Notes: a model not told the origin generated them from the letters alone. Shown: positions 8,418 to 21,646, counted from the first letter of the stretch. The stretch is 64,000 nucleotides of DNA from Alphaproteobacteria bacterium (GCA_947473805.1 CANJGB010000008.1:50826-114825), one strand, 5' to 3'. Numbers and translations: made by a program.

Positions 8418-8446
8418 TTTTGGGCCTGTGGTAACGACCCTGGTGG

Positions 8447-8522
8447 TGGTGAGCCCGTCGGGATTCGAACCCGAGACCCCCTGATTAAAAGTCAGATGCT
8501 CTACCAGCTGAGCTACGGGCTC
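8447..8522 (-). tRNA. tRNA-Lys (TTT)
   Basis: Complete 76-base cloverleaf on the minus strand. Acceptor GAGCCCG pairs with CGGGCTC, D arm GCTC/GAGC, anticodon stem TCTGA/TCAGG with loop CTTTTAA (anticodon TTT), T loop GTTCGAATC, discriminator A and encoded CCA. Confidence 0.97.
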
Positions 8523-8578
8523 TGAGGGTCGTCAATAAGCGGCGGAACATAGGCTCCCCCCCTTTGCGCGTCAACGAT

Positions 8579-8692
8579 CTAGGACGGAATTCGGCCTGTC
8601 AGCCAGAACAGGGCGTGGGCAACGCCATAAGCCAACAGGCCGAACAAGAAGGCGGCGCCAAAGGCCTTCAGGTGTCGATCCAGACTTTTCAT
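8579..8692 (-). CDS. Small membrane protein translationally coupled to tgt (37 residues)
   Basis: Starts at an ATG whose bases overlap the tgt stop (ATGA, 8689-8692). The product is a basic N-terminus (MKSLDRHLK) and one hydrophobic helix ([21 protein letters not shown]), ending at TGRIPS. The coupling geometry is the same as that between tgt and queA, which makes it likely to be translated. No family or function recognised. It is the last gene of the minus-strand gyrA-to-tgt group before tRNA-Lys. Confidence 0.6.
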   Translation of the reverse strand: MKSLDRHLKAFGAAFLFGLLAYGVAHALFWLTGRIPS

Positions 8693-9813
8693 ATCGGTTC
8701 TATATCGCCCTGCGCTTGCTGAACGTGAAACGCCGATGCATAGGCCTCGAACCGGCCAGCGGCAATCGCCTCGCGCAGATCTGCCATCAGGTCCTGGTAG
8801 TAGGTCAGGTTGTGCCACGTCAGCAGCATAGGCCCCAGCATCTCTTCCGCCTTCACCAGGTGATGCAGGTAGGCCCGGCTGTAGTTGCGGCACGCCGGAC
8901 AGCGGCAAGCATCATCCAGCGGGCGCGGGTCATCGGTGTGCCGGGCATTACGCAGGTTCACCTTGCCACGCCGGGTAAAAGCCTGGGCATTGCGGCCAGA
9001 GCGCGTCGGGATGACACAGTCGAACATGTCGATACCGCGTCCAACCGCACCAACGATGTCAGCCGGCTTGCCCACGCCCATGAGGTAGCGCGGACGGTCG
9101 GCGGGAAGATGCGGCACGGTGACCTCAAGCGTCGCGAACATCGCTTCCTGCCCCTCGCCCACCGCCAGGCCCCCGACCGCATAGCCGTCAAAGCCGAGGC
9201 GGGTGAGTGCGTCGGATGATTCCAGGCGCAAATCGGCGAACACGCTGCCTTGCACGATGCCGAACAGGCCATGGCCGGGCCTATCGACGAACGCCACCCG
9301 GCTCCGCTCTGCCCAGCGCATCGACAATCGCATTGACGAAGCGGCCACCTCCGCCGTCGCGGGAAATGGCGTGCATTCGTCGAATGCCATGGTGATGTCA
9401 GCGCCGAGTAGATGCTGAATCTGGATCGAGCGCTCCGGCGTAAGGTCATAACGCGAACCGTCGATGTGCGACTGGAACTCAACGCCGCGCTCCGACATTT
9501 TGCGCAGGCCCGCCAGCGACATAACCTGATAGCCACCGGAATCCGTCAGGATCGGCCGCGGCCAGTTCATGAACCGGTGCAGGCCACCCAGCTTGGCCAC
9601 CCGCTCCGCCCCCGGCCGCAACATCAGGTGATAGGTGTTGCCGAGGATAATGTCCGCGCCGGTCTCGCGAACGGCCTCGGGCGTCATCGCCTTCACTGTC
9701 GCCGCCGTGCCCACCGGCATGAACGCGGGCGTGCGAACCTCGCCATGGGCGAGCGTCACCACGCCGGTGCGCGCGGCGCCATCGGTAGCCGAAATGTCGA
9801 AGCCGACGGTCAC
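8689..9813 (-). CDS. tgt: tRNA-guanine(34) transglycosylase (queuine tRNA-ribosyltransferase)
   Basis: 374 residues, standard length. It exchanges guanine for preQ1 at the wobble position of GUN anticodons. The nucleophile/base-recognition segments LTDSGGYQ and [12 protein letters not shown] are intact, as is the zinc site [17 protein letters not shown] (CxCx2C plus His). It begins on the ATGA of the queA stop and ends on the ATGA of the small membrane protein, so the three are read as one unit. Confidence 0.98.
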   Translation of the reverse strand: MTVGFDISATDGAARTGVVTLAHGEVRTPAFMPVGTAATVKAMTPEAVRETGADIILGNTYHLMLRPGAERVAKLGGLHRFMNWPRPILTDSGGYQVMSLAGLRKMSERGVEFQSHIDGSRYDLTPERSIQIQHLLGADITMAFDECTPFPATAEVAASSMRLSMRWAERSRVAFVDRPGHGLFGIVQGSVFADLRLESSDALTRLGFDGYAVGGLAVGEGQEAMFATLEVTVPHLPADRPRYLMGVGKPADIVGAVGRGIDMFDCVIPTRSGRNAQAFTRRGKVNLRNARHTDDPRPLDDACRCPACRNYSRAYLHHLVKAEEMLGPMLLTWHNLTYYQDLMADLREAIAAGRFEAYASAFHVQQAQGDIEPI

Positions 9814-10853
9814 GCCGCCCGCTCCAGCAGCGACGCATCGCCATAGGAGTAGAAACGATAGCCGGCCCCTATGGCGCGGGCATAGATTTCGTGGGCTCGC
9901 TCAAGCCCAACGAAAGCCGCGACCAGCATGAACAAGGTTGAGCGCGGCAGGTGGAAATTGGTCCACAGCAGATCGACGGCCCGGAAGCGATACCCCGGCG
10001 TGATGAATATGTCGGTCGCCGCCGCGTAGGGGCGCACCGCGCCAGTTTCATCCGCCGCACTTTCCAGCAGGCGCAGCGCGGTGGTGCCGATAGCCACCAC
10101 CCTTCCGCCGCGCGCCCGGGCGGCGTTGATGGCATCGGCCACTTCAAAAGATATCTCACCGCGCTCCGCGTGCATCTTGTGCGCGTCCGTATCGTCGGCC
10201 TTGACCGGCAGGAAGGTGCCGGCACCCACGTGCAGCGTGATGAACCGGCTGTCGATGCCGGCATCTTTCAGCGCCGCGAGCAGTGCGGGCGTAAAGTGCA
10301 GTCCTGCCGTGGGCGCGGCAACCGCCCCGGGGCGGTGCCCGAACACGGTCTGGTAGTCCTGAAGGTCGCGTTCGTCAGTGGCCCTCTGCGCGACAATATA
10401 GGGCGGCAACGGCATTTCGCCGTGCTCGCGCAGGACATCTTCGAACGCCTTGGGATCGTCGAAGGCCACAAGCACCTCCCCCGCGTCGCGACGCTCAAGG
10501 ATCGTGGCCCCCAGGTTGTCACCAAACCTGATGCGATCACCCGCGCGCAGGCGCTTCGCTGGCCGGGCAAAGGCAGCCCAGGTGATCTCGTCGATCCGCA
10601 GGTGCAGCAGCAACTCGACCCGCACCGCCTGGCCATCGCGGACGCGCTCGCCGCGCAGTCGTGCCGGAATGACCCGCGTGTCGTTGAACACCATCATGTC
10701 GCCCCGCCGCAGCAGTCGCGGCAGTTCCCGCACCATGCGGTCATCGATGCCAGTTCCACGCGCCACCAAAAGCTTGGCGGAATCGCGCGGCTGCGCCGGG
10801 CGCAGCGCAATGCGTTCGGTCGGAAGATCGAAGTCGAAGGCGTCGACCCGCAC
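9810..10853 (-). CDS. queA: S-adenosylmethionine:tRNA ribosyltransferase-isomerase
   Basis: 347 residues. It adds the epoxycyclopentanediol moiety to preQ1-tRNA, using SAM as ribosyl donor, and acts after Tgt. Diagnostic segments: [22 protein letters not shown] at the N-terminus, [19 protein letters not shown] and [12 protein letters not shown]. It overlaps tgt by four bases, a common queuosine pairing. The preceding cyclophilin gene ends 27 bases upstream, so the group probably continues from gyrA. Confidence 0.98.
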   Translation of the reverse strand: MRVDAFDFDLPTERIALRPAQPRDSAKLLVARGTGIDDRMVRELPRLLRRGDMMVFNDTRVIPARLRGERVRDGQAVRVELLLHLRIDEITWAAFARPAKRLRAGDRIRFGDNLGATILERRDAGEVLVAFDDPKAFEDVLREHGEMPLPPYIVAQRATDERDLQDYQTVFGHRPGAVAAPTAGLHFTPALLAALKDAGIDSRFITLHVGAGTFLPVKADDTDAHKMHAERGEISFEVADAINAARARGGRVVAIGTTALRLLESAADETGAVRPYAAATDIFITPGYRFRAVDLLWTNFHLPRSTLFMLVAAFVGLERAHEIYARAIGAGYRFYSYGDASLLERAA

Positions 10854-10880
10854 GGGCGCGCGCGAGTCCGGGGAACCGCC

Positions 10881-11426
10881 CTACTTGACGTCGGCTGCCA
10901 CGCGCATGGTGATGATCTTGTCCGGGCGGTCGACCAGGCCGCTGCCCGGCGCACCCTTCTTGATGTTGTCGACCAGTTCCATGCCCTCGATCACACGGCC
11001 CCATACGGTGTACTGGCCATCAAGATGACGGGCGGCCTTGAACACGATGAAGAACTGGCTGTTGGCGCTGTTAGGGTCGCTCGTCCGCGCCATGGACACG
11101 GTGCCGCGCGCGTGTGGCACGCTGCCGAACTCGGCCTTCAGGTTCGGCTTGTCCGAACCGCCGGAACCGGTGCCGGTCGGGTCGCCGGTCTGCGCCATGA
11201 AGCCGTCGATCACGCGGTGAAACACGATGCCGTCATAGAACTTCGCGCGCGCAAGTTCCTTGATGCGCGCGACATGGTTCGGCGCCACATCGGGCAGCAT
11301 CTCGATGACGACACGGCCGTCCTTGAGCTGAAGATAAAGGGTGTTTTCAAGATCGGCCGACATGGCGGGTTCCGTCATTGCAAGAGTGAAAATGGAAAGG
11401 ACGACGAGAGCGAGTTTTCTGAACAT
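10881..11426 (-). CDS. Secreted cyclophilin-type peptidyl-prolyl isomerase
   Basis: 181 residues: a signal peptide (MFRKLALVVLSIFTLAMTEPAMSA) and one cyclophilin domain. FYDGIVFHRVIDGFMAQTGDPTGTG carries the catalytic Arg within FHRV, and SQFFI and the HLDGQYTVWGRV-like segment are present. Probably periplasmic. It sits between coaD and queA on the same strand with short gaps (12 and 27 bases). A cyclophilin in this place is frequent in alphaproteobacteria. Confidence 0.95.
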   Translation of the reverse strand: MFRKLALVVLSIFTLAMTEPAMSADLENTLYLQLKDGRVVIEMLPDVAPNHVARIKELARAKFYDGIVFHRVIDGFMAQTGDPTGTGSGGSDKPNLKAEFGSVPHARGTVSMARTSDPNSANSQFFIVFKAARHLDGQYTVWGRVIEGMELVDNIKKGAPGSGLVDRPDKIITMRVAADVK

Positions 11427-11438
11427 GACTGGCAGGCC

Positions 11439-11948
11439 TCAGTTCTTGACCTCGGCAACCCTCGCCAGCAGAAGCTTGGCAACGGGGGCCGACACGAAAG
11501 CGCTGATATCGCCGCCCAGCAGGGCGATTTCCTTGACCAGGCGCGAGGCAATGAACTGATGTGAATCAGATGCCATCAGGAAGACGGTCTCTATCTCGCT
11601 GTTAAGGCGCGAGTTCATGCCGACCATCTGGAATTCGTACTCGAAGTCCGACACCGCGCGCAGGCCGCGCACGATCATCGAGGCGCCGCATTCCATCGCG
11701 AAATGCATCAGCAGGCTCGAGAACGGCCGGACCTGGATGTCCGAGCCGTTGAGATTGAGGCTACGGATTTCCTCGCGCACCATATCCACGCGCTCATCGA
11801 GAGTGAACAGCGGGCCCTTGCCGGCATTGACGGCCACACCGATGACCAGTGTGTCGCACAGCTTCGCCGCGCGGTGGATGATGTTGTAATGGCCGCGGGT
11901 CAGGGGATCGAACGTCCCCGGATACAGGCCGACGCGCTTCTTCGACAC
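11439..11948 (-). CDS. coaD: Phosphopantetheine adenylyltransferase
   Basis: 169 residues. Fourth step of coenzyme A synthesis: ATP plus 4'-phosphopantetheine to dephospho-CoA. Nucleotidyl-transferase signature GLYPGTFDPLTRGH (HxGH variant TRGH) at residues 7-20, then VIRGLRAVSDFEYE and the C-terminal ISSTxxR region as FLMASDSHQFIASRLVKEIA. The start is a GTG immediately after the gyrA stop codon (no gap), so translation is probably coupled. Confidence 0.97.
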   Translation of the reverse strand: MSKKRVGLYPGTFDPLTRGHYNIIHRAAKLCDTLVIGVAVNAGKGPLFTLDERVDMVREEIRSLNLNGSDIQVRPFSSLLMHFAMECGASMIVRGLRAVSDFEYEFQMVGMNSRLNSEIETVFLMASDSHQFIASRLVKEIALLGGDISAFVSAPVAKLLLARVAEVKN

Positions 11949-14648
11949 CTACTCCTCCCCGGCAGTACCGTTGGCGTCGCCGCCAGCGTCGGAAAGTCTT
12001 GCAACGGAAACCACGCGCTCGTCATCGGCCGTGCGGAACAAGGTTACACCCTGCGTATTCCGGCCGGCAACGCGGATATCGTCCACGGGGCAGCGAATGA
12101 CCTGGCCGCCATTGGTGACCAGCATGATCTGGTCCTCGTGCTCGACCGGGAAGGCCGCCACGACACTGCCGTTGCGGTCGCTGGTCTCGATATTGATGAT
12201 GCCGGAGCCGCCGCGGCTGGTGACCCGGTATTCATAGGCAGACGTGCGTTTGCCATAACCGTTGGCGGTGACGCTCAGGATGAACTGTTCGCCGCCGCCC
12301 AGTTCGGCCGCCCGCTCGCCGGCAACTTCGGTCGGCAGTTCGACATCCTTCTCGCCGGCTCGGATGCGCCGCTGCGCCAACGAATAGCGCAGATAGGCCT
12401 CGCGCTCCTCGGTCGAAATGTCGCTGTGCCGCAGGATCGAGAGCGAAATCACCTCGTCGCCCTCGGCCAGCTTCATGCCGCGCACACCAGTCGAACTGCG
12501 GCTCTGGAACACGCGCACATCGGCAACCGGGAAGCGCACGCACTTGCCGAGTAGCGAGGCCAGCAGGATATCTTCCGCGTCGGTGCACGAGACGACGCCG
12601 ATCAGCCGGTCGTCGGCATCCTCGGCCTCGAACTTCATCGCGATCTTGCCGCTCTGGTTGATCTGCGTGAAATCGCTCAGAGAATTGCGGCGCACATTGC
12701 CCTTGGCGGTAGCGAACATAACGTTCAGCGCCGCCCACTGCCCCTCGTCCTCCGGCAACGGCATGACAGTCGCGATCTTCTCGCCATCCGCCAGCGGCAG
12801 CAGATTGTTCAACGGCCGCCCGATGGCGGTTCGGTCACCCTCGGGGATGCGCCATACCTTCAGCTTGTAGACACGGCCGAGGCTGGAGAAGGCCAAAAGC
12901 GGTGTGTGCGTCGACGCCGAAAACACCTGGGTAACGAAATCGTCCTGCCGGGTGCCCGCACCGGTCAGGCCCTTGCCGCCACGACGCTGGGTGCGATAGG
13001 TCGACAGCGCCGTGCGCTTCACATAGCCGCGATGGCTGATCGTGACGATCATGTCCTCGCGCTGGATCAGGTCCTCGTCGTCCTGCTCGAACTCGATCTC
13101 GCGGATTTCGGTTCGCCTGGGGGTGGCGAACCTGTCCTTCATCTCGATCAGTTCGTCCTTCAGGATCGCCATCAGGCGACCGCGATTGGCGAGGATTTCG
13201 AGATACTCGACGATCTCGGCCGCCAGTTGCTTCATCTCGGCGGCGACTTCATCGCGGCCGAGCGCCGTCAGGCGCTGCAGGCGCAGGTCCAGAATGGCGC
13301 GCGCCTGGGTCTCGGACAGCCGGTAGGTGTTACTGGCCTCGGTCTTGTGGCGCGGATCGTCGATCAGCTGGATCAGCGGGGCGACATCCGCCGCCGGCCA
13401 GTCGCGGGCCATCAACGCCTCACGCGCAGCCTGCGGTTCCGGCGCCGCGCGGATCAGGCGGATGACTTCATCAATATTGGCGACGGCAATGGCGAGGCCG
13501 ACCAAAATGTGGGCACGGTCGCGCGCCTTGGCCAGCAGGAAGCGGGTCCGCCGGACGATTACTTCCTCGCGGAACGCAACAAACGCTGCGATCAACTCGC
13601 GCAGGTTCATCAGCTGCGGCCGGCCGGCATTCAGCGCCAGCATGTTGACACCGAACGTCGTCTGCAGCGGCGAGAAGCGGTAAACTTGGTTCAGCACGAT
13701 CTCGGCGACCGCGTCGCGCTTGAGCTCGATCACCACGCGCACGCCGTCGCGGTCACTTTCGTCACGCAGGTCTGCAATGCCTTCGATCTTCTTGTCGCGC
13801 ACCTGCTCGGCGATGCGTTCGATCATCGTAGCCTTGTTCACCTGGTAGGGAATCTCGCTGATGATGATCGCGTCGCGATCCTTGCGGATTTCCTCGATCT
13901 CGACCTTGCCGCGCATGACGACCGAACCGCGGCCGGTGAACAGGCCGGCGCGGGCGCCGCTGCGGCCCAGGATAATGCCGCCGGTCGGGAAGTCCGGTCC
14001 CGGCACGATCTCGACCAGGCGCTCGAGCGTCACTGCAGGATCGTCGATATAGGCGCAGCAGGCATCGACCACTTCGCCCAGGTTGTGCGGGGCGATGTTG
14101 GTGGCCATGCCGACGGCAATGCCATTGGCGCCGTTGACGAGCAGGTTGGGGAAGCGCGCCGGAAGGACCGTCGGCTCCTGCATGCTCTCGTCGTAGTTCG
14201 CCTGGAAATCGACGGTATCCTTGTCGATGTCTTCCAGCAGCGCGTCCGCCGGCTTGCCCAGGCGGATTTCGGTATAGCGCATGGCCGCCGGCGGATCGCC
14301 GTCCAGCGAGCCGAAATTGCCCTGCCCGTCCAGCAGCGGCAGCCGCATGGCGAACGGCTGCACCATGCGCACCATGGCGTCGTAAATCGACTGGTCGCCG
14401 TGCGGATGGTACTTACCCATCACGTCACCGACGATGCGGGCAGACTTGCGATACGGCTTGTCCGAGGCGTAGCCGCCTTCCTGCATGCCGAACAGGATGC
14501 GCCGGTGGACGGGTTTCAACCCGTCGCGCGCATCCGGCAGCGCACGCGACACGATCACGCTCATCGCGTAATCGAGGTACGAACGCTTCATTTCCTCTTC
14601 GATCGTTATCGGAACGATGTCGAAGGGCGGCAGGGGCTGATCGGTCAA
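11949..14648 (-). CDS. gyrA: DNA gyrase subunit A
   Basis: 899 residues. The catalytic tyrosine is Tyr125 (AMRYTEIRL). The GyrA box QRRGGKG, which distinguishes gyrase from topoisomerase IV, is present near residues 554-560 at the start of the C-terminal DNA-wrapping domain. The quinolone-resistance region reads [10 protein letters not shown] (81-90): position 86, equivalent to E. coli Ser83, is Gln, while Asp90 (E. coli Asp87) is kept. The start is a TTG at 14648; the N-terminus that follows matches the family without missing residues. It heads the coaD/cyclophilin/queA/tgt group. Confidence 0.98.
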   Translation of the reverse strand: MTDQPLPPFDIVPITIEEEMKRSYLDYAMSVIVSRALPDARDGLKPVHRRILFGMQEGGYASDKPYRKSARIVGDVMGKYHPHGDQSIYDAMVRMVQPFAMRLPLLDGQGNFGSLDGDPPAAMRYTEIRLGKPADALLEDIDKDTVDFQANYDESMQEPTVLPARFPNLLVNGANGIAVGMATNIAPHNLGEVVDACCAYIDDPAVTLERLVEIVPGPDFPTGGIILGRSGARAGLFTGRGSVVMRGKVEIEEIRKDRDAIIISEIPYQVNKATMIERIAEQVRDKKIEGIADLRDESDRDGVRVVIELKRDAVAEIVLNQVYRFSPLQTTFGVNMLALNAGRPQLMNLRELIAAFVAFREEVIVRRTRFLLAKARDRAHILVGLAIAVANIDEVIRLIRAAPEPQAAREALMARDWPAADVAPLIQLIDDPRHKTEASNTYRLSETQARAILDLRLQRLTALGRDEVAAEMKQLAAEIVEYLEILANRGRLMAILKDELIEMKDRFATPRRTEIREIEFEQDDEDLIQREDMIVTISHRGYVKRTALSTYRTQRRGGKGLTGAGTRQDDFVTQVFSASTHTPLLAFSSLGRVYKLKVWRIPEGDRTAIGRPLNNLLPLADGEKIATVMPLPEDEGQWAALNVMFATAKGNVRRNSLSDFTQINQSGKIAMKFEAEDADDRLIGVVSCTDAEDILLASLLGKCVRFPVADVRVFQSRSSTGVRGMKLAEGDEVISLSILRHSDISTEEREAYLRYSLAQRRIRAGEKDVELPTEVAGERAAELGGGEQFILSVTANGYGKRTSAYEYRVTSRGGSGIINIETSDRNGSVVAAFPVEHEDQIMLVTNGGQVIRCPVDDIRVAGRNTQGVTLFRTADDERVVSVARLSDAGGDANGTAGEE

Positions 14649-14789
14649 AACGGGGCTACCAGGGCGAAAACGGGGACATTTGGCGGCGTCACTCCAGCCC
14701 TAGGTGACGTGGGCTAAATGACTTTGAAACCTACCCTAAGCGGCAGATTGCAGCAAGCCGTGAAGCCCCGGTTTCGGCGGCAAATAGAT

Positions 14790-14795
14790 ATTATA
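14790..14795 (-). promoter_or_regulatory. Candidate -10 element upstream of gyrA
   Basis: Perfect TATAAT on the minus strand in the 194-base gap between gyrA and ssb, about 140 bases before the gyrA start. No convincing -35 at 16-18 bases. It may be a gyrA promoter with a long leader. Confidence 0.25.
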
Positions 14796-14842
14796 TTTCA
14801 ACACGTTACAGGCGCCCGGATTGGCTCCGGAGCGCCGTTTCG

Positions 14843-15331
14843 TCAAAACGGAATTTCGTCGTCCAGATCGCCGCCGCGACTCGGTGCGCCGCCACCGGAA
14901 GAGCGGGACGAACCGCCCCCACCACCGCCGCCGAAATCGCCCCCGCCGGACATCCCGCCGTCGCTACCGCCGCCGCCGCTGCGGCCGTCGAGCATGGTCA
15001 GTTCGCCGCGGAAACGGCTCAGCACGACCTCGGTCGTGTATTTTTCCTGGTTGTCCTTGTCGGTCCATTTGCGCGTCTGCAACTGGCCCTCGACATAGAC
15101 CTTGGCGCCCTTTTTCAGGAACTGCTCGGCCACCTTCACGAGGTTTTCGTTGAAGATCACCACACGGTGCCACTCGGTGCGCTCCTTGCGCTCGCCCGAA
15201 CCCTTGTCGCGCCAGGTTTCGGAGGTGGCGACCGAAAGTTGCGCCACGCGGTCTCCGTTCTGCATCGACCGGATTTCCGGGTCGCGGCCCAGATTGCCGA
15301 CCAGAATCACCTTGTTGACGCTACCTGCCAT
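14843..15331 (-). CDS. ssb: Single-stranded DNA-binding protein
   Basis: 162 residues: OB-fold domain (about 1-112; [16 protein letters not shown] start and the EWHRVVIF strand), a glycine/serine-rich linker, and the acidic tip DDEIPF that docks partner proteins. Divergently transcribed from uvrA across 134 bases that hold a likely SOS box, the usual ssb-uvrA arrangement in proteobacteria. Confidence 0.98.
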   Translation of the reverse strand: MAGSVNKVILVGNLGRDPEIRSMQNGDRVAQLSVATSETWRDKGSGERKERTEWHRVVIFNENLVKVAEQFLKKGAKVYVEGQLQTRKWTDKDNQEKYTTEVVLSRFRGELTMLDGRSGGGGSDGGMSGGGDFGGGGGGGSSRSSGGGAPSRGGDLDDEIPF

Positions 15332-15386
15332 GGCTCTGCTCCGACGACTTTCCCGAAAACCGGAGCGGATAATATGCAGAAGGTCC

Positions 15387-15401
15387 GAACAAAAACAGGA
15401 C
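15387..15401. promoter_or_regulatory. Candidate LexA (SOS) box between ssb and uvrA
   Basis: GAAC-AAAAACA-GGAC matches the alphaproteobacterial LexA direct repeat GAAC-N7-GAAC (equivalently GTTC-N7-GTTC) in seven of eight fixed bases. It is 56 bases from the ssb start and 65 from the uvrA start. A TATACT at 15433-15438 could be the uvrA -10. Confidence 0.55.
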
Positions 15402-15465
15402 GAAATATCGCCAAGTGCCGTGGGCTATCCCATATACTCCCCAGTTCCAATTTTTCCCGCCGGTC

Positions 15466-18333
<2,868 letters not shown>

Positions 18334-18352
18334 CACCAAAGGGGGAACCACC

Positions 18353-18751
18353 ATGATCACACGCAAGGCCCTGACTCTCGCCGACGCCCAGGCCATCGCC
18401 GCTGCCGCCGAGGCGGAAGCGAAGAAAAATAGCTGGGCGGTCAGCATTGCCATCGTCGATGACGGCGGCCATTTGCTGCACTTCCAGCGCATGGACGGCG
18501 TGCATCTGCTGTCGGCTACAATCGCGCCAGGCAAGGCGAAGACCGCCGCCTGGGGCCGTCGCCCCAGCAAGGCGTTCGAAGACATCGTCACCGGCCGCCT
18601 GCCGTTCCTCGCGGTCGAGGGCATCACGCCGCTCGAAGGCGCCGAACCGATCATGGTCGACGGCATCTGCATCGGCGCCGTTGGCGTCAGCGGTGTCCGC
18701 TCCGACCAGGATGCGCAGATCGCCCGGGCCGGAATCGCCGCCCTGGGCTGA
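18353..18751 (+). CDS. GlcG/HbpS-like (heme-degrading-domain fold) protein
   Basis: 132 residues, a single GlcG/HbpS domain: ALTLADAQAIAAAAEAEA, then AIVDDGGHLLHFQRMDG, AWGRRPSKAF and the C-terminal IGAVGVSGVRSDQDAQIARAGI. Start ATG 18353 with GGGGGAA seven bases upstream. Members bind heme, cobalamin or small ligands, and many sit in catabolic operons; no specific role can be assigned here. It is cytosolic (no signal peptide). Its stop overlaps the recX start by one base (TGATG), and uvrA ends 19 bases before it. Confidence 0.88.
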   Translation: MITRKALTLADAQAIAAAAEAEAKKNSWAVSIAIVDDGGHLLHFQRMDGVHLLSATIAPGKAKTAAWGRRPSKAFEDIVTGRLPFLAVEGITPLEGAEPIMVDGICIGAVGVSGVRSDQDAQIARAGIAALG

Positions 18752-19299
18752 TGCCCCGCCGGGAAGCGCGCAAGGCGTCGCCCGGGTATCTCGAACGGGC
18801 GGCCGTGTACTATCTGGAACGTTACGCCAGTTCGGTCGCGAACCTGCGCAACGTGCTGGACCGGAAGGTAAAGCGTTCCGTCGAGGCGCACGGCACCGAC
18901 CTGGCCGAAGGCCGGCAATGGATCGAGGACGTGCTCAAGAAGCTGGTCGGCCTCGGCCTGCTGAACGACGCCGCTTATGCCGCCGCCAAGACCCGCTCGC
19001 TGTTGCGCCAGGGCAAGCCGAAGCGCACCATCGGCATGACATTGCGCGCCAAGGGCGTGGGCCAGGACGACCTTGAACATGCCCTCGCCTCTGTCGAGGA
19101 CCCCGATGCGGATCTTCGCGCCGCCATCGTGTTTGCGCGGAAGCGAAGGTTCGGGCCCTTCGGGCCCAAGGTCGATCCCGCAGCACGCCAGCGCCAGTTC
19201 GCGGCCTTCGCTCGCCGGGGTTTCGGTTACGATTTGGCCCGCAAGGTTCTGGATGCGCCGTCTGTCGAGGCGGTGGAGCGGCTGACCGGGCTGGATTGA
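18751..19299 (+). CDS. recX: Regulatory protein RecX
   Basis: 182 residues, within the range for alphaproteobacterial RecX. It is made of three-helix repeats: [20 protein letters not shown], then [23 protein letters not shown], and [12 protein letters not shown] near the middle. Family knowledge: RecX modulates RecA filaments. It lies downstream of uvrA and the GlcG-like gene with one-base overlap, so it may share SOS control; recA itself is not in the window. Start ATG on TGATG. Confidence 0.88.
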   Translation: MPRREARKASPGYLERAAVYYLERYASSVANLRNVLDRKVKRSVEAHGTDLAEGRQWIEDVLKKLVGLGLLNDAAYAAAKTRSLLRQGKPKRTIGMTLRAKGVGQDDLEHALASVEDPDADLRAAIVFARKRRFGPFGPKVDPAARQRQFAAFARRGFGYDLARKVLDAPSVEAVERLTGLD

Positions 19300-19330
19300 C
19301 CCCTCGCCGCCGGACCGCTATCACGGCCCC

Positions 19331-20671
19331 ATGAAACCAGTTCACATCATTGGCGGCGGCCTGGCCGGCTGCGAGGCCGCTTGGCAGGTCACCCGGCACG
19401 GCGTGCCCGTCGTGCTGCACGAAATGCGCCCGGTACGCGGCACTGAAGCCCACATTACCGACCGGCTGGCCGAACTGGTCTGCTCCAACTCCTTCCGCTC
19501 GGACGATGCCGAGCGCAACGCCGTCGGCGTCCTGCATGCCGAGATGCGCCTTTGCGGCTCGCTGATCCTGCGCTGCGCCGATGCCAACCAGGTGCCGGCC
19601 GGCGGCGCGCTCGCGGTCGATCGCCACGGTTTCTCGGCCGCAGTGGAGGCGGCGCTTGCGGCCGAACCGCTCGTCACCATCGAACGTCATGAAATCGCCG
19701 GGCTGCCCCCCGAGGAATGGGACAATGTCATCATCGCGACCGGGCCGCTGACAGCCGCGCCATTGGCCGAGGCGATCCACGGGCTGACCGGCGCCGACGC
19801 CCTCGCCTTCTTCGACGCCATCGCGCCCATCGTGCATCGCGAGAGCATCGACTTCTCGAAGGCGTGGTTCCAGTCGCGCTACGACAAGAAGGGCCCAGGC
19901 GGCGACGGCGCTGACTACATCAACTGCCCGCTCGACAAGGCGCAGTACTACGCCTTCATCGACGCCGTGGTGGGTGGCGAGAAGACCGAGTTCAAGGAGT
20001 GGGAAACCAACACGCCCTATTTCGAGGGCTGCCTGCCGATCGAGATCATGGCGGCGCGCGGTGTCGAGACGCTGGCGCACGGGCCAATGAAGCCGGTGGG
20101 CCTGACCAATCCCAACAGCGACCAGAAACCCTATGCCGTCGTGCAGCTGCGGCAGGACAATGCGCTGGGTACGCTGTTCAACATGGTTGGCTTCCAGACC
20201 AAGCTGAAGTACGGCGAGCAGACTCGTATCTTCCGCATGATCCCCGGTCTGGAGCAGGCGGAGTTTGCTCGCCTCGGCGGCCTGCACCGCAACACCTTCC
20301 TCAACAGCCCGAAACTGCTGGACGACAGCCTGCGCCTGAAGGCCATGCCGCGGCTGCGCTTCGCGGGTCAGATCACTGGCGTAGAAGGCTATGTCGAAAG
20401 CGCCGCAATCGGTCTGCTGGCTGGCCGCTTTGCCGCCGCGGAACGGTCGGGCACGCAGATGGTGCCACCACCGGCAACGACGGCGCTGGGTGCACTGCTC
20501 TCGCACATCACCGGCGGCGCAGATGCCGAAAGCTTCCAGCCAATGAATGTGAATTTCGGCCTGTTCCCGCCTTTGACCGGCCGCGTCAAGCGCCCCGATC
20601 GCAAACCGCTGATGGCAAAGCGCGCGCTGGCCGATGTCGCTACCTGGCTGGGCCTGAAGGACGCGGCCTGA
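19331..20671 (+). CDS. trmFO: Methylenetetrahydrofolate-tRNA-(uracil-54-C5)-methyltransferase
   Basis: 446 residues. Folate- and FAD-dependent m5U54 (T-loop) tRNA methyltransferase, used by alphaproteobacteria and Gram-positives instead of SAM-dependent TrmA. FAD-binding [10 protein letters not shown] at residues 8-17, then the TrmFO-specific [28 protein letters not shown], the substrate-site segment [11 protein letters not shown], and [10 protein letters not shown]. Complete. Its stop lies one base from the stop of the convergent isoprenoid-synthase gene, with no room for a terminator. Confidence 0.97.
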   Translation: MKPVHIIGGGLAGCEAAWQVTRHGVPVVLHEMRPVRGTEAHITDRLAELVCSNSFRSDDAERNAVGVLHAEMRLCGSLILRCADANQVPAGGALAVDRHGFSAAVEAALAAEPLVTIERHEIAGLPPEEWDNVIIATGPLTAAPLAEAIHGLTGADALAFFDAIAPIVHRESIDFSKAWFQSRYDKKGPGGDGADYINCPLDKAQYYAFIDAVVGGEKTEFKEWETNTPYFEGCLPIEIMAARGVETLAHGPMKPVGLTNPNSDQKPYAVVQLRQDNALGTLFNMVGFQTKLKYGEQTRIFRMIPGLEQAEFARLGGLHRNTFLNSPKLLDDSLRLKAMPRLRFAGQITGVEGYVESAAIGLLAGRFAAAERSGTQMVPPPATTALGALLSHITGGADAESFQPMNVNFGLFPPLTGRVKRPDRKPLMAKRALADVATWLGLKDAA

Positions 20672-20672
20672 A

Positions 20673-21515
20673 CTAGAGGCGGCCGCGCAGCGACGCCAAT
20701 AGTACGGCGACCTGTCGCCGCAGCATCGACGCGCTGGCGCGCGGCGAAAACACGTCGTAGCCCGTGGAGGCCAACGCTTTCAGATCTACCCGCGCCAGTG
20801 CTGCGGGTAGCACGGTGGCAAGCGCCGCCCGCGGCACGGCGATGGAGTGCAATTCCAGTCGGGCACGATCTGCCACTGTCTCGACAATGCGCGCGATGGA
20901 ATCCGGTTGCCGGCGCTGCGCGACCTCCTCGGCCGTCATGCCCTCACGCGCCAGAAGCGTGCGCGGCAAGTAGACCCGTCCCATGGCCGCGTGGTGGGGC
21001 AGCGCCCGCATGAGTCCGACCAGTCCATAGGCGGTGCCGCCGGCAATCGCGCCCGGCGCATTCGTGGTGCCCAAAAGCTTTGCAGCCGTACCGGCAAGCC
21101 GGCCCGCGGTCGATGCCGCATAAGCGACTAGATCGTCGAGCGTCTGTATGACATCTGCATCCAAGTCCGTCTCGCGTGCGTCCACCAGGTCGAGCAAGTC
21201 AGCTTGCCGCAGACGCCCCTCGCCCATCAGGACCGTAAGTGCACGGACAACAGGGTGCGCCCGACTCGACGCGGTCTGCGATCCCTCCAGCGCCTCGCGC
21301 CACCATTGCAGGCGGATTCGGCCCAGCATCGGCTCGCGCACCTGTTCGGAGATCCGGGCCAGTTCCATGTTGAAGGCATAGAGCGCCTGAAGCGCCGGGC
21401 GGCTGGCTGTCGGCGCGAACAAGGTCGTCAGCCAGCGGTCATAGTCGAGTCGCCGCAACTCCGCGTCGCAATAGGCGGAGTCCGGGTCGGTCGATGTACC
21501 AGGAGCACGGTTCAT
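20673..21515 (-). CDS. Squalene/phytoene synthase family protein
   Basis: 280 residues from ATG 21515 (MNRAPG); the frame is open further upstream, but the extra 24 codons look unlike the family. It shows the trans-isoprenyl synthase helical fold, with RIRLQWWREALEG resembling part of the family substrate helix. The first aspartate-rich DxxxD motif of true squalene/phytoene synthases is not evident; YAFNMELARISEQV occupies its place. This pattern fits the NDUFAF6-like subgroup, thought to aid respiratory complex I assembly. There are no carotenoid or hopanoid genes nearby, so I would not infer a terpene product. Confidence 0.85.
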   Translation of the reverse strand: MNRAPGTSTDPDSAYCDAELRRLDYDRWLTTLFAPTASRPALQALYAFNMELARISEQVREPMLGRIRLQWWREALEGSQTASSRAHPVVRALTVLMGEGRLRQADLLDLVDARETDLDADVIQTLDDLVAYAASTAGRLAGTAAKLLGTTNAPGAIAGGTAYGLVGLMRALPHHAAMGRVYLPRTLLAREGMTAEEVAQRRQPDSIARIVETVADRARLELHSIAVPRAALATVLPAALARVDLKALASTGYDVFSPRASASMLRRQVAVLLASLRGRL

Positions 21516-21646
21516 GGATGAATAATACAGCCAGACTGGCGGACTTGGCCGGTCTTCCGTTTGTGGTAATCTCGCCCCGAGACTCAACTATCGAAAGTGG
21601 GCGCCTTGCCCGCATGATCGAAGCGTTACGCTTGGAGGGCGGAAAA

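Noticed and set aside
8252..8434. 60-residue plus-strand frame before tRNA-Lys
   Set aside because: Overlaps the 42-residue membrane peptide frame, which has a better ribosome site and a coherent membrane segment.
9951..11564. 537-codon plus-strand frame
   Set aside because: Antisense to queA and the cyclophilin gene and spans their boundary; no domain.
11949..14648. Topoisomerase IV subunit ParC
   Set aside because: The QRRGGKG GyrA box is present, and length and C-terminal domain match gyrase A.
12906..14717. 603-codon plus-strand frame
   Set aside because: Antisense to gyrA; Arg/His/Asp-rich shadow.
18935..20506. 523-codon minus-strand frame
   Set aside because: Antisense to recX and trmFO, both clearly real.
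20673..21515. Carotenoid or hopanoid biosynthesis role for the squalene/phytoene synthase-family gene
   Set aside because: No clear aspartate-rich catalytic motif and no pathway genes nearby; an assembly-factor-like member is more consistent.
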